A DNA stretch of 64,000 bases from Aquimarina megaterium XH134 (GCF_000520975.1 NZ_JACB01000035.1:81054-145053), one strand, 5' to 3'; shown: positions 9,408 to 19,247, counted from the first letter of the stretch. A program made the numbers and translations. The notes: generated by a model from the letters alone, not told the origin.

Positions 9408-9818
9408 ATGTTACAACGAATTCAAACCATATACCTTTTATTAGCTGCTGCAGTTTCTGGAGGGCTTTGTATGTATTTACCTTACGGGATAGATGCTAAT
9501 GATGTAGCACTTTATGCTAAAGGAGAATTATTTCTTTTAGGAATGTTTTTGGGATCAGCGATTTTATCTCTGATTTCGATTTTTTTATTTAAAAATAGAA
9601 AGCTTCAATTTGTATTGGGGCGTATCAATATCTTATTAAACTTTATTTTACTAGGAGTATTTGTTTATTGGTCACTAACGGTATCTGGAGAAACTCAGGT
9701 TTCAGAGAAAGGTATTGGGATGATCATTCCTGTTATTTCTATCGTTTTATTAGTAATGGCCAATAAGGCTATTAAGAAGGATGAGAATCTTGTAAAATCT
9801 GTAGACCGATTACGATAA
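9408..9818 (+). CDS. DUF4293 family membrane protein
   Basis: A 136-residue protein with four predicted membrane helices (about residues 6-24, 39-60, 68-88 and 102-118) and a charged C-terminal tail. The start MLQRIQTIYLLLAA and the position next to rho are typical of the Bacteroidota DUF4293 family, whose function is unknown. It is transcribed away from rho from its own -7 element and ends at a strong terminator shared with the convergent phosphoesterase gene. Confidence 0.8.
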   Translation: MLQRIQTIYLLLAAAVSGGLCMYLPYGIDANDVALYAKGELFLLGMFLGSAILSLISIFLFKNRKLQFVLGRINILLNFILLGVFVYWSLTVSGETQVSEKGIGMIIPVISIVLLVMANKAIKKDENLVKSVDRLR

Positions 9819-9847
9819 ACCTAAAATCTTAGTAGTATTAGTGCGTT

Positions 9848-9877
9848 AAAACCCGGAGTATGCCAACTCCGGGTTTT
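9848..9877. terminator. Shared terminator between convergent genes
   Basis: AAAACCCGGAGT (9848-9859) pairs with ACTCCGGGTTTT (9866-9877): a 12-bp perfect stem with a 6-nt loop, followed on the plus strand by ATTTTTTT. It overlaps the last bases of the minus-strand phosphoesterase gene. Confidence 0.85.
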
Positions 9878-10370
9878 ATTTTTTTCCTAATTCGATTACT
9901 TCCAGGTTTTCGATATTACCAGAATCTAGTGTAAACCTAAGCATTGTTCTTACTTTGTGAAACCCATGTTTGCCTGCTGCGCCGGGATTCATATGTAATA
10001 CCCCGTTTTTTTTATCAGGTATTACTTTTAGAATATGCGAATGACCGCAGATAAATAATTGAGGAGGGTTTGATTTAATCTCATCTCGAGTGTTTATATT
10101 GTATTTTGGGGGGTACCCTCCTATGTGAGTGATCCATACAGAGACTCCTTCGCAATTAAATCTTTGGTGTAAGGGATAGGTAGCCCGGGCTTTATCATCA
10201 TCGATATTTCCGTATACGGCCCTAAGAGGTTTTAAAGCTTCGATGGCATCGGTTACTTTAAGATCACCGATATCTCCGGCATGCCAAATTTCGTCGGCTT
10301 CATCAACATAATGCAATATGCGAGAATCGATATAACTATGGGTGTCGCTAAGTAGAAGTATTTTTTTCAA
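9876..10370 (-). CDS. YfcE/MJ0936-type metallophosphoesterase
   Basis: A small (164-residue) calcineurin-like phosphoesterase. The dinuclear metal site is complete: SDTH (residues 8-11), HAGDIGD, GNIDD, and the C-terminal pair GHSH with a preceding THIGGYP segment. The family cleaves phosphomono- or phosphodiesters in the cytoplasm; the physiological substrate is not known. Its 3' end overlaps the terminator stem shared with the DUF4293 gene, and truA diverges from its start. Confidence 0.9.
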   Translation of the reverse strand: MKKILLLSDTHSYIDSRILHYVDEADEIWHAGDIGDLKVTDAIEALKPLRAVYGNIDDDKARATYPLHQRFNCEGVSVWITHIGGYPPKYNINTRDEIKSNPPQLFICGHSHILKVIPDKKNGVLHMNPGAAGKHGFHKVRTMLRFTLDSGNIENLEVIELGKK

Positions 10371-10448
10371 AATCGAATAATAAAATTGAGTTATTGCACA
10401 ATAGAAAAACAGGAACTAAACCATAAGCCCTATCTCTGTTTTATAAAG

Positions 10449-10456
10449 TATATTTG
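10449..10456 (+). promoter_or_regulatory. -7 element upstream of truA
   Basis: TATATTTG fits TAnnTTTG and lies about 92 bp before the proposed truA start, implying a longish leader. Confidence 0.4.
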
Positions 10457-10548
10457 CGCTTAGTTTTTATACAAAAATATAATATTGTTGAAATAAGCTA
10501 CAGAATCTAAGTAAAGAAATTGTATTGAAAATAATAGATGCGAGTAAA

Positions 10549-11295
10549 ATGAAATATTTTTTAGAACTTTCATATAACGGAACTCCATATCATGGATGGC
10601 AACGACAACCTAATGCAATTTCTGTGCAGGAAGTTCTTGAGAATTCGTTATCTACTATTTTACGTGATAAAATTGATGTGGTTGGAGCAGGAAGAACAGA
10701 TACTGGTGTTCATGCAAAACAAATTATGGCTCATTTTGATTATGGAGATATATTAGATACAGATCAATTTAAATATAAACTTAATGCAATTTTACCGGCA
10801 GAAATTGCAATCCAGAATGTATGTCGTGTGCACCAAAATGCTCATGCCAGGTTTGATGCAGTAAGTAGGTCGTATGAGTATCATGTTTCATTAATAAAAG
10901 ATCCTTTTGGTATTCATAAATCTTATTATTTGAAAAAACCATTGGATGTGGATTTAATGAATGAAGCTGCTAAATTACTGTTAAACTATACTAATTTTAA
11001 ATGCTTTAGTAAGTCCAAAACCGATGTAAAAACGTATAATTGTACAATCACAAATGCGACCTGGGAAAATCATGGTAATCAATTAGTTTTTAAGATTTCG
11101 GCCAATCGTTTTCTTAGAAATATGGTTAGAGCAATTGTGGGGACACTTATCGAGATTGGAGAACATAAATTAAATAATGAGGATTTAATAGCTATTATTA
11201 AAAGTGAAGATCGGAGTCAGGCCGGATATTCGGTTCCTGCTCATGGGCTTTACTTAACAGCTGTAGAATACCCTAATAATATATATACAATATAG
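10549..11295 (+). CDS. truA: tRNA pseudouridine(38-40) synthase
   Basis: Isomerises uridines 38-40 in the tRNA anticodon arm. The catalytic Asp lies in GAGRTDTGVHA, and the N-terminal segment YFLELSYNGTPYHGWQRQP is diagnostic. I chose the ATG at 10549 because it puts the family's usual N-terminus (MKYFLELSYNG) at residue 1; a TTG at 10525 would add eight atypical residues. The stop codon directly abuts the ATG of the next gene, so truA and the ABC exporter form an operon. Confidence 0.96.
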   Translation: MKYFLELSYNGTPYHGWQRQPNAISVQEVLENSLSTILRDKIDVVGAGRTDTGVHAKQIMAHFDYGDILDTDQFKYKLNAILPAEIAIQNVCRVHQNAHARFDAVSRSYEYHVSLIKDPFGIHKSYYLKKPLDVDLMNEAAKLLLNYTNFKCFSKSKTDVKTYNCTITNATWENHGNQLVFKISANRFLRNMVRAIVGTLIEIGEHKLNNEDLIAIIKSEDRSQAGYSVPAHGLYLTAVEYPNNIYTI

Positions 11296-13059
11296 ATGGC
11301 AGAAAAGAGTGGTAAAGCTTTTGATTTTAAACTTTTCAGACGGTTGATTACATATACTAATCCTTACCGACTGACTTTTTATTTTGTAGGTTTTTCGGCT
11401 ATTTTATTGGCTATCTTGTCTATTATTAATCCTTATTTACTTAGAGAGACAATAGACAGAACTATTATTCCTAAAGATGGTGAGCTATTGGTTTATTTTA
11501 TTTGCCTAATGCTTGGAGTTTTGTTTCTGGATGTGATCACTCAATTCTTGTTTATCTACTTTGCTAACTGGTTAGGGCAAGAAGTAATTAGGGATATTAG
11601 AGTGAAATTGTTTGAGCATATGCTTGGTTTTAAAAAACAATATTATGATCAGTCTGCTGTAGGTAGATTGGTGACTCGGGCTGTAAGTGATATCGAAACT
11701 ATAGCCAGTATTTTTAGCCAGGGGTTGTTTATGATTATAAGTGATTTGTTAAAAATGCTAGCAATCTTATGTTATATGCTCTACCAGAGTTGGCAACTTG
11801 CATTACTGGTATTTGTTGTATTGCCTTTGGTTGTGTATGCTACGCGAATTTTTCAGCAAAAGATGAAAGTAGCTTTTGAGGAAGTAAGAACCCAGGTTTC
11901 TAATCTTAATTCATTTGTACAGGAACGAATTACCGGAATGAAGATCGTTCAATTGTTTACAAGAGAAGAAATTGAATATTCTAATTTTAAAGAAATTAAT
12001 GAAAAACATAAAAAAGGTTGGATAAAAACTGTTTGGTATAACTCTATATTTTTTCCTATTGCAGAGATGTCCAGCTCTATAACCATAGGGTTGATTGTTT
12101 GGTTTGGAGGATTAAAAGCTGCACAAGGAGATGAAATCACTTTGGGACTGGTTATTGCATTTATCCAACTCTCTCAAATTTTATTTAGACCCTTACGGCA
12201 GATAGCTGATAAATTCAATACACTACAGATGGGAATGGTAGCTGCTAATCGTGTGTTTGCCATTTTGGATACAGATTCTAAAATTGAGAATAGTGGTGTA
12301 CAGTTATTAGAAAAGATAAAAGGTAAAATTACATTTGATGATGTACGATTTAGTTATATCGAAAATGAAGAAGTATTAAAAGGAATCTCTTTTAATGTTG
12401 AAGTAGGGGAGACTGTAGCAATAGTAGGAGCAACAGGAGCGGGAAAATCTACCATTATTAATTTGCTTAGCAGATTTTATGAAATAGATGACGGAGTGAT
12501 TTCTATCGATGATATCGATATTAAAACTATTGAGTTAAAATCATTGCGTAGTCATATTGCAGTAGTGCTTCAGGATGTGTTTTTATTTGCAGATACGATT
12601 CTTAATAATATTACTTTAAATAATGAAGAGATTCTCGAAGAACAAGTATATCAAGCTGCAAAAGAGATAGGAATTCATGATTTTATTATGAGTCTTCCAG
12701 ATGGATACCATTATAATGTAAAAGAAAGAGGAGCTATGCTTTCTTCGGGACAAAGGCAGCTTATTTCTTTTTTAAGAGCATATGTTACTAATCCGGGTAT
12801 TTTAGTGCTAGATGAAGCTACATCATCGATAGATTCACATAGTGAACAGTTGATTCAGAACGCAACAAACAAGATTACCAAAGGAAGAACTTCTATTGTT
12901 ATTGCCCATCGATTAGCGACCATTAAAAAAGCAGATAAAATTATTGTAATGGATCAGGGTAAAATTGTAGAACAAGGTAATCATAATGAGTTGCTCCAAA
13001 TCGAAAATGGATATTACAGAAATTTATACGAAGTACAATTTGCAGATGTAACCGAATAA
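11296..13059 (+). CDS. MsbA-like ABC exporter (fused permease-ATPase)
   Basis: A half-transporter of 587 residues. Six membrane helices span about residues 20-320 (ABC_membrane domain), followed by the nucleotide-binding domain with Walker A GATGAGKS (378-385), the signature LSSGQRQL, Walker B ILVLDEATSSID and a switch His in IVIAHRLATI. It should work as a homodimer exporting a lipid, peptide or drug across the inner membrane. The signature motif is LSSGQ rather than LSGGQ, a common variant. It starts on the base after the truA stop codon. The convergent DUF3667 gene ends 14 bp beyond it. Confidence 0.93.
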   Translation: MAEKSGKAFDFKLFRRLITYTNPYRLTFYFVGFSAILLAILSIINPYLLRETIDRTIIPKDGELLVYFICLMLGVLFLDVITQFLFIYFANWLGQEVIRDIRVKLFEHMLGFKKQYYDQSAVGRLVTRAVSDIETIASIFSQGLFMIISDLLKMLAILCYMLYQSWQLALLVFVVLPLVVYATRIFQQKMKVAFEEVRTQVSNLNSFVQERITGMKIVQLFTREEIEYSNFKEINEKHKKGWIKTVWYNSIFFPIAEMSSSITIGLIVWFGGLKAAQGDEITLGLVIAFIQLSQILFRPLRQIADKFNTLQMGMVAANRVFAILDTDSKIENSGVQLLEKIKGKITFDDVRFSYIENEEVLKGISFNVEVGETVAIVGATGAGKSTIINLLSRFYEIDDGVISIDDIDIKTIELKSLRSHIAVVLQDVFLFADTILNNITLNNEEILEEQVYQAAKEIGIHDFIMSLPDGYHYNVKERGAMLSSGQRQLISFLRAYVTNPGILVLDEATSSIDSHSEQLIQNATNKITKGRTSIVIAHRLATIKKADKIIVMDQGKIVEQGNHNELLQIENGYYRNLYEVQFADVTE

Positions 13060-13073
13060 GTGGTTTGTTGTTC

Positions 13074-13859
13074 TTATTTGGTAGGGATTTCTATGGCTCC
13101 TGATATCATCATTAGTGCAACAACTACTATTGCAACAATAAAATAAAGTACTCCTCCATAAATAAGAAATAGTAGTGTTTTGATCAGGATTTTCTTTATG
13201 CTAATTTGATAAAGCCTCTTTAAAACATAAGCCATATAAAGTATATATACCGGGAACTGTACTAAACCTACAATCATAAAACTATCTACCATAAATGTTA
13301 ACGGTAGTAAAACGAGGGTCATAATCCCTACAATATGGGAGTAACCATATAGGTAGATTACAAAATGCTCTGTTAAATTATATTTTTTATAATTCAAAAA
13401 AACCAGTCGAGACAATAAAGCTAGTAAAGGAATCATTAAAAAACTTAGCATAGACTGGTATTGGGTAGTGGTGTCAAATATCGAACTTTGTATTTCAGCT
13501 TGTTGTGCAGTGAAATTATCCCCAAACTGCATAATTTCTTTTAATCTATCTTTTACTATAAAAGAATAAACTCCTGTAATCGTTATGGTAATAGCAAAAT
13601 ATCCAAAAGCATTTACATATCGCTTTCTAAGTCCATGGATATAGCCATCGATTACTTCCTCTGGTTTTGTGAATAAATGAATAAATGTTTTAATAAATGA
13701 ATTATCCAAATTAAGAAAACGATCGACAAATTCTGAAATCAGATTTTTAAAAGTAATTCGTTTTGTAATCTTTTTTGCACCGCAATCGGGACAAAAATTA
13801 TGACTTTCAATTTGTTGCCCACAATTTTTGCAATTGGTAATAGTAATTAAATTATTCAT
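13074..13859 (-). CDS. DUF3667 membrane protein with zinc ribbon
   Basis: 261 residues. The N-terminus carries a zinc ribbon (CKNCGQQIESHNFCPDCGAK, residues about 10-29). This is followed by the DUF3667 core (ITFKNLISEFVDRFLNLDNSF and a Thr-Lys-Pro-Glu-rich loop), and about five membrane helices in the rest. The function is unknown. The start codon overlaps the stop codon of cdaA (TAATG), so it is translationally coupled to the c-di-AMP synthase gene. Confidence 0.85.
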   Translation of the reverse strand: MNNLITITNCKNCGQQIESHNFCPDCGAKKITKRITFKNLISEFVDRFLNLDNSFIKTFIHLFTKPEEVIDGYIHGLRKRYVNAFGYFAITITITGVYSFIVKDRLKEIMQFGDNFTAQQAEIQSSIFDTTTQYQSMLSFLMIPLLALLSRLVFLNYKKYNLTEHFVIYLYGYSHIVGIMTLVLLPLTFMVDSFMIVGLVQFPVYILYMAYVLKRLYQISIKKILIKTLLFLIYGGVLYFIVAIVVVALMMISGAIEIPTK

Positions 13860-14635
13860 TAAACTAAATCCCTTTTTATTTTTTCTATTAACTCTTCTTC
13901 TGTTTTAAATATCACAAATTCCCCATTTTTGATATATGATAATTTGCCAGTCTCTTCACTTACCACTAGAGCTAAAGCATCAGTTTTTTCACTAATACCT
14001 ACAGCAGCACGATGTCTTAGTCCAAAACGTAAAGGCATGTTATTATCATTGGTAACTGGTAAAATGACTCGGGTGGCTACTATACTATTATCTTCTATAA
14101 TCATGGCTCCATCATGAAGAGGGCTGTTTTTATAAAAAATACTTTCGATTATGGGAGTATTTACAAGAACATCCATAGCATCTCCCGATGTTTTAACAAA
14201 ATCCAGAGATGTATTTCTTTTAATAACAATAAGTGCTCCGGTATGAGTTTTTGCCATTTCACTACAAGCAGTTACGATAGCGGTAACATTGGTAACACTA
14301 TCTTCGGGTGCATCTCTAATAAATTTTAATTGCCTGAGAAATTTACGCCTTCTTCCAAAATTAGTAGAACCAATCATTAAAAGGAATTTTCGTATTTCTT
14401 GTTGAAAAACTACAATTAGGGCAAACATTCCAACACCAATAAATTCACCCAAAACGCTACTCAACATTTCCATGGCAAGGAATTGTGTAAGTTTCCATAC
14501 CAGATAAATCATAACTATTCCTATAAAAATATTGATAGCAGCAGTACCTTTAACTAACTTATAAATATAGTACAATAATAAGGCAACAAGTACAATATCA
14601 AGTATATCTAATATTCTTAGGTTTATTAAGTCCAA
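13859..14635 (-). CDS. cdaA: Diadenylate cyclase (c-di-AMP synthase)
   Basis: Membrane-bound diadenylate cyclase that condenses two ATP to c-di-AMP. Three N-terminal membrane helices (about residues 12-30, 35-52 and 58-78) precede the DAC/DisA_N catalytic domain. Its two active-site motifs are visible: HDGAMII (DGA) and LRHRAAVG (RHR). The family is TIGR00159/YbbP-like. Its 258 residues are the normal length. It is the first gene of a minus-strand pair with the DUF3667 gene and lies about 110 bp downstream of folP, which has the same orientation. Confidence 0.95.
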   Translation of the reverse strand: MDLINLRILDILDIVLVALLLYYIYKLVKGTAAINIFIGIVMIYLVWKLTQFLAMEMLSSVLGEFIGVGMFALIVVFQQEIRKFLLMIGSTNFGRRRKFLRQLKFIRDAPEDSVTNVTAIVTACSEMAKTHTGALIVIKRNTSLDFVKTSGDAMDVLVNTPIIESIFYKNSPLHDGAMIIEDNSIVATRVILPVTNDNNMPLRFGLRHRAAVGISEKTDALALVVSEETGKLSYIKNGEFVIFKTEEELIEKIKRDLV

Positions 14636-14746
14636 ATGTCTGGTGTTTTTGTAAAAATAGAAAAATTAGTGAAACCTTGTTTTGAAAAGCTGTATAAAAC
14701 AGCGTATTCAAAATAATGATGAGTTAGATTCATTTGTAGGTAGTTT

Positions 14747-15571
14747 TTAATTAGAATAAGCACTTACCAGATGAACACACTCTACAGCTTCTTTAACATC
14801 ATGTACTCTTAAGATAGAGGCCCCGTTAAGCAAGGCAATAGTATTAAGAGATGTAGTGCCATTTAGTGCTTCTTGCGGAGTACTATTTAGTGTTTTGTAT
14901 ATCATTGATTTTCGAGAAACTCCAGCTAGTATAGGTAAATTATGTACCTCTAAGAGTTTTAAGTTTTTTAAAAGATCGAAATTTTGATAGATATCTTTAG
15001 CAAAACCAAACCCAGGATCAATAATCATATCATTCACACCATATTTTTTTGCTTCTGCAATTTTTTCTGCAAAATATATATTCATTTCATGAATTAGATT
15101 ATCATATTGATTTAATGATTTCATGGTTTGAGGAGTTCCTTTCATGTGCATCATGATGTATGGAACTCCTAATATACCAACTGTTGGGATCATGTTTTTA
15201 TCCAAGTTTCCGGCAGAAATATCATTAATTAATGCGGCTCCGGCTTCAATACATGCTTTTGCAATTTCACTTCTAAATGTATCAATAGATAATAAGATTT
15301 CAGGAAATTCATTAAGCAACAATGATACTATAGGTAGGATTCTTTTTTCTTCTTCTTCAATAGAAATATGATCTGCTTCTGGTCTTGAAGAATAGGCACC
15401 TAAATCAATAAAAGAAGCACCTTCGATAAGCATTTGTTCTGTTTGTTTTAATATCTCGTTTTCATTTTTATATTTCCCTCCATCATAAAAAGAATCAGGA
15501 GTTAGGTTAAGAATACCCATTATTTTTGGAGTAGATAAATCGATTAATGAGCCTTTACAATTTATTGTCAT
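14747..15571 (-). CDS. folP: Dihydropteroate synthase
   Basis: Joins p-aminobenzoate to dihydropterin pyrophosphate in folate synthesis and is the sulfonamide target. Signature segments are MGILNLTPDSFYDGGKY (pterin/phosphate loop 1), IDLGAYSSRPEA (loop 2), INDISAG, IIDPGFGFAKD, LAGVSRKSMI and RVHDVKEAVE. I set the start at the ATG at 15571 (MTINCKGSL), the usual N-terminus for this group. An upstream TTG at 15613 would add 14 residues with no family support. It is divergent from the DUF1599 gene. Confidence 0.96.
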   Translation of the reverse strand: MTINCKGSLIDLSTPKIMGILNLTPDSFYDGGKYKNENEILKQTEQMLIEGASFIDLGAYSSRPEADHISIEEEEKRILPIVSLLLNEFPEILLSIDTFRSEIAKACIEAGAALINDISAGNLDKNMIPTVGILGVPYIMMHMKGTPQTMKSLNQYDNLIHEMNIYFAEKIAEAKKYGVNDMIIDPGFGFAKDIYQNFDLLKNLKLLEVHNLPILAGVSRKSMIYKTLNSTPQEALNGTTSLNTIALLNGASILRVHDVKEAVECVHLVSAYSN

Positions 15572-15739
15572 TTTTGAGATTTCATTTGTTATGATTATTG
15601 TTTTAAGGGGCAAGCCTATATTTTGGTTGGAATTTATAAAATTGTGAGGTCACATTTCGTGTTTTTTACTTTTAAACTTTAGATATGATTTTTTTAATTC
15701 CCATATTAAAGCGAAATTTACGCAAAATTCAACAGTTTT

Positions 15740-16285
15740 ATGCAAGATACATCCACACAATATGATACCATAATTAGTAATTGTCGAGATCTATTTAATC
15801 AAAAGATGATAGATTATGGCAGTGCGTGGAGAATTCTAAGATTACCATCCTTAACCGATCAGATTTTTATTAAAGCACAACGCATTAGAAGCCTTCAGGA
15901 AAATGAAGTACGTAAGGTAAATGAAGGTGAAGTTTCAGAATTTATAGGGATTATTAATTATTGTTTAATGGCTTTGATACAACTAGAGAAAGGAGTTGCA
16001 GAACAACCCGATTTGTCTTCAGAAGAGGCAGTTACGTTGTATGATAAACATATTAGGATTACCAAAGAATTAATGATGAATAAAAATCATGATTATGGAG
16101 AAGCCTGGCGTGATTTACGAGTGAGTTCTCTTACAGATCTTATTATTCAGAAATTACTTAGAGTAAAACAGATAGAGGATAATAAAGGAAAAACGTTGGT
16201 AAGCGAAGGTATCGATGCAAATTACCAGGATATGATTAATTATGCAGTATTTGCTATGATTCATTTAGGCGAGGCAAATAAATAG
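15740..16285 (+). CDS. DUF1599 domain protein
   Basis: 181 residues built from two related halves, each with the motif YGxAWRxLRxxSLTDxIxxK (DYGSAWRILRLPSLTDQI near residue 25 and DYGEAWRDLRVSSLTDLI near residue 125). This is the DUF1599 (nucleotide-modification-associated domain 1) family, common next to folP and the BT_3928 gene in Bacteroidota. The molecular function is not established. It is divergent from folP and co-directional with the next three genes. Confidence 0.88.
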   Translation: MQDTSTQYDTIISNCRDLFNQKMIDYGSAWRILRLPSLTDQIFIKAQRIRSLQENEVRKVNEGEVSEFIGIINYCLMALIQLEKGVAEQPDLSSEEAVTLYDKHIRITKELMMNKNHDYGEAWRDLRVSSLTDLIIQKLLRVKQIEDNKGKTLVSEGIDANYQDMINYAVFAMIHLGEANK

Positions 16286-16444
16286 ATATATAAAATACTG
16301 TTAAACTAAAAGGAACAAGGATTAATCATATTATCTTGTGCAAATTATACTAAAATATTATGGTCAGCATATAAAGAACAGGTAATCAAAATAGATGTTA
16401 CTTTAGTTCTATATCGGCTTTTTGAAAAAATAAAATATACGTAG

Positions 16445-18109
16445 ATGAAAATATTGGTTTCTTTCTCAAGAATATTTGTAGCAGCACTTTTTCTGTTTTC
16501 AGGGTTTATAAAGCTTAATGACCCTGTTGGGTTTTCATATAAGCTTCAGGAGTATTTTGGTGAAGGCGTACTGAACCTAGAATTTTTAATTCCCTTTGCT
16601 TTATTAATAGCGATTTTTTTGGTGATTTTTGAAATCGTATTAGGTATTACATTGTTATTGGGGTACTTGCCAAAGTTTACAGTATGGTCATTGTTATTAA
16701 TGATAGCCTTTTTTACGTTTCTTACCTTTTATTCGGCATATTTTAATAAGGTTACAGATTGCGGATGTTTTGGTGATGCATTACCGTTAACTCCCTGGGA
16801 ATCCTTTACCAAAGATGTGATTTTACTGATTTTAATATTGATATTGTTCTTTGGAAGAAAGTATATAACACCAATTAAACCTCTTGCAACACATAAATGG
16901 ATTGTTTTTGCAACTTTTACGGCTTGTTTGGCCTTTGCGTATTATGTTTTAATGCATTTACCAGCTTTTGATTTTAGAGCATATAAAGAAGGAGTTAATA
17001 TTCAGGAAGGGATGGAAGTGCCAGAAGGAGCTCCAAAAGCAGAGTTTGCTTATCACTGGAAATTTAATGTTAACGGAGAGGAGAAAATTATTACTACAAG
17101 TGGAGATTACCCCAAAGTAGATGGTAAATTTATCGAAGTTGAAACCAAAACAGTAGATGAAGGATATGAACCTCCAATTCATGACTTTGCAATAGAAAAG
17201 AATGATGTAGATTATACAGCAGAATTTCTCGAAAGAGAAAACCTGATATTAATAGTAGCGTATAACTTATCTAAAAGTGAAGCAGAAGGCTTTTATGCAG
17301 TTAAAGAAATAACCAATAAAGCTATATCTCAAGGATATGATGTGATAGGTCTTACAGCTTCTACACCAAAAGATATAGCGCAGGTACAACAACAACATGA
17401 TCTTGATTTTGATTTTTATACTACAGACGAAACAGCCTTAAAAACTATATTGCGATCTAACCCGGGGATTGTAAAACTTAAAAAAGGAACTATAGTAAAA
17501 AAGTTACACTGGAATGATGCAGAGAAACTTAACCTGGAAAAAGTAGAGCCTTCAAAACCTAAGATTAATGTACTATTAAAAGCACAGTTAGATAGTATTA
17601 TGAAGCTGGATCAGGACGGAAGAAGTTCTGGAGAAATTTCCTGGGAAAAACAAAAAATAATAGATAGTACCAATACAATATTTATAGAAGAAGTTTTTAA
17701 AAAGTATGGGTATCCTGGTAAAACTTTGGTTGGCGAAGGGACAAATATAGCGGCTTGGTTAGTAATTCAGCATTCAGATAAGATAGGAGCATATTTGCCT
17801 CTTATAAAAGAAGCTGGAGAAAAAGGAGAGCTGGATATGGCATCGGTAGCAATGATGGAAGATCGACATCTAATGCAACAAGGATTAGAACAGATTTATG
17901 GTACGCAAGGCACGAGATTAAACTCTAACAGCAAAACACCAATTTCTTTGATATGGCCGATTAAAGATCCAGAATCTGTAAATGAAAGAAGAAAAGAAGT
18001 TGGTTTTACCGAAACCATAGAAGAATATAGCGAACGTCTCTTTGGTGTTCCTTACAAAATATATACACTAGAAGAGGTAAAAAAAATTAAAGAAAACTCT
18101 AATCAATAA
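16445..18109 (+). CDS. BT_3928-family DoxX/MauE-like membrane protein with C-terminal DUF6624-like domain
   Basis: A 554-residue membrane protein. The N-terminal half has about five membrane helices, begins like DoxX (SRIFVAALFLFSGFIKLNDP) and contains the redox-looking CGCFGD motif near residue 115. That is the BT_3928 family arrangement, usually encoded near folP and tpiA. A periplasmic thioredoxin-like segment follows (about residues 200-360). Residues about 365-545 look like a DUF6624 domain (AAWLVIQHSDK, MEDRHLMQQGLEQIYGTQ, VNERRKEVGF). A role in periplasmic disulfide or quinone chemistry is inference. Its stop overlaps the next start by one base. Confidence 0.75.
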   Translation: MKILVSFSRIFVAALFLFSGFIKLNDPVGFSYKLQEYFGEGVLNLEFLIPFALLIAIFLVIFEIVLGITLLLGYLPKFTVWSLLLMIAFFTFLTFYSAYFNKVTDCGCFGDALPLTPWESFTKDVILLILILILFFGRKYITPIKPLATHKWIVFATFTACLAFAYYVLMHLPAFDFRAYKEGVNIQEGMEVPEGAPKAEFAYHWKFNVNGEEKIITTSGDYPKVDGKFIEVETKTVDEGYEPPIHDFAIEKNDVDYTAEFLERENLILIVAYNLSKSEAEGFYAVKEITNKAISQGYDVIGLTASTPKDIAQVQQQHDLDFDFYTTDETALKTILRSNPGIVKLKKGTIVKKLHWNDAEKLNLEKVEPSKPKINVLLKAQLDSIMKLDQDGRSSGEISWEKQKIIDSTNTIFIEEVFKKYGYPGKTLVGEGTNIAAWLVIQHSDKIGAYLPLIKEAGEKGELDMASVAMMEDRHLMQQGLEQIYGTQGTRLNSNSKTPISLIWPIKDPESVNERRKEVGFTETIEEYSERLFGVPYKIYTLEEVKKIKENSNQ

Positions 18110-19182
18110 TGGGCGGTTATCTCATTAGTAAAATAGGATATGCTTTGCTTACTTTATTGGGAGTGGTGACTGTTATTTTTTTATTATTTACAATTCTTCC
18201 CGGTGATCCTGCTCAGATGATGCTCGGGCAAAATGAGACCGAAGAACAGCTAAAAAATGTGAGAAAGAAATACGGTTTTGATAAACCATTATCAAAGCAA
18301 TATTTATATTATATAAATGATCTTTCGCCTATATCATTTCACAGTACAAACCCTGATGATTTTTCATATTTCGACACTAAAAAGTATAACGGAAACCAGT
18401 TATTTAAGATAGGTGATGTTGCTACAATACTTAAATTTCCATATTTAAGAGAATCTTTTCAAAAAAGTGGTAAAAAAGTAAGTGAGGTAATTAAAGAAAC
18501 GTTACCTAATACAGCGGTCTTGGCAATCTCTGCTATATGTATTGCCATTATTATTGGGGTTTTATTGGGAATTATAGGTGCCTTGACCAAAGATCAGTGG
18601 CCAGATAAAATGATTCAGTTGTTAAGTACTTTAGGAATGAGTGTTCCTTCTTTTTTTAGTGCAATTATTTTTGCCTGGTTGTTTGGATATGTGTTACAAG
18701 AATTTACCAATTTAAATATGACAGGTAGTTTATATGAAGTAGATGATTTTGGTGAAGGGAGTTATATCCAATGGAAAAACCTAATTCTTCCTGCAATAGT
18801 ATTGGGGATTCGACCACTTGCTGTTGTTTCTCAACTCATGCGTAATTCATTACTCGAGGTGATGGGGCAGGATTATATTCGAACGGCAAAGGCAAAAGGA
18901 CTTTCGATGTTTCAGGTGATAAGAAAGCATGCATTAAAAAACTCATTAAACCCAGTTGTTACTGCAATTTCGGGATGGTTTGCATCTATGCTCGCCGGAG
19001 CAGTATTTGTAGAATATATATTTGGGTGGAACGGATTAGGTAAAGAGATTGTAGATGCTCTAAACACATTGGATCTTCCTGTAATAATGGGAGCCGTATT
19101 GGTCATTGCTACTATGTTTATACTAATCAATATATTTGTCGATATTATCTATGGATGGCTTGACCCCAGAATTAGGGTTTGA
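18109..19182 (+). CDS. OppB/DppB-type ABC transporter permease
   Basis: 357-residue inner-membrane permease of the binding-protein-dependent peptide/nickel ABC family. It has an N-terminal helix (residues 5-30) followed by the TPGTPA-like segment FTILPGDPAQ. The core has five more helices and the EAA cytoplasmic loop (QDYIRTAKAKGLSMFQVIRKHALKNSL). No partner permease, ATPase or binding protein is adjacent. It starts on the last base of the upstream stop codon, so it is coupled to the BT_3928 gene, and tpiA follows after 65 bp. Confidence 0.92.
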   Translation: MGGYLISKIGYALLTLLGVVTVIFLLFTILPGDPAQMMLGQNETEEQLKNVRKKYGFDKPLSKQYLYYINDLSPISFHSTNPDDFSYFDTKKYNGNQLFKIGDVATILKFPYLRESFQKSGKKVSEVIKETLPNTAVLAISAICIAIIIGVLLGIIGALTKDQWPDKMIQLLSTLGMSVPSFFSAIIFAWLFGYVLQEFTNLNMTGSLYEVDDFGEGSYIQWKNLILPAIVLGIRPLAVVSQLMRNSLLEVMGQDYIRTAKAKGLSMFQVIRKHALKNSLNPVVTAISGWFASMLAGAVFVEYIFGWNGLGKEIVDALNTLDLPVIMGAVLVIATMFILINIFVDIIYGWLDPRIRV

Positions 19183-19247
19183 GCTATTAATAACTCCTAA
19201 TATAATATATAACCACACTATTAACCAAAAACATAAATTTTAAATTA

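Noticed and set aside
10525..10548. TTG start eight codons upstream of truA
   Set aside because: The ATG at 10549 places the conserved N-terminus at residue 1; the extension has no family support.
15572..15613. TTG start upstream of folP
   Set aside because: The extension adds 14 residues without family support; the ATG at 15571 is typical.
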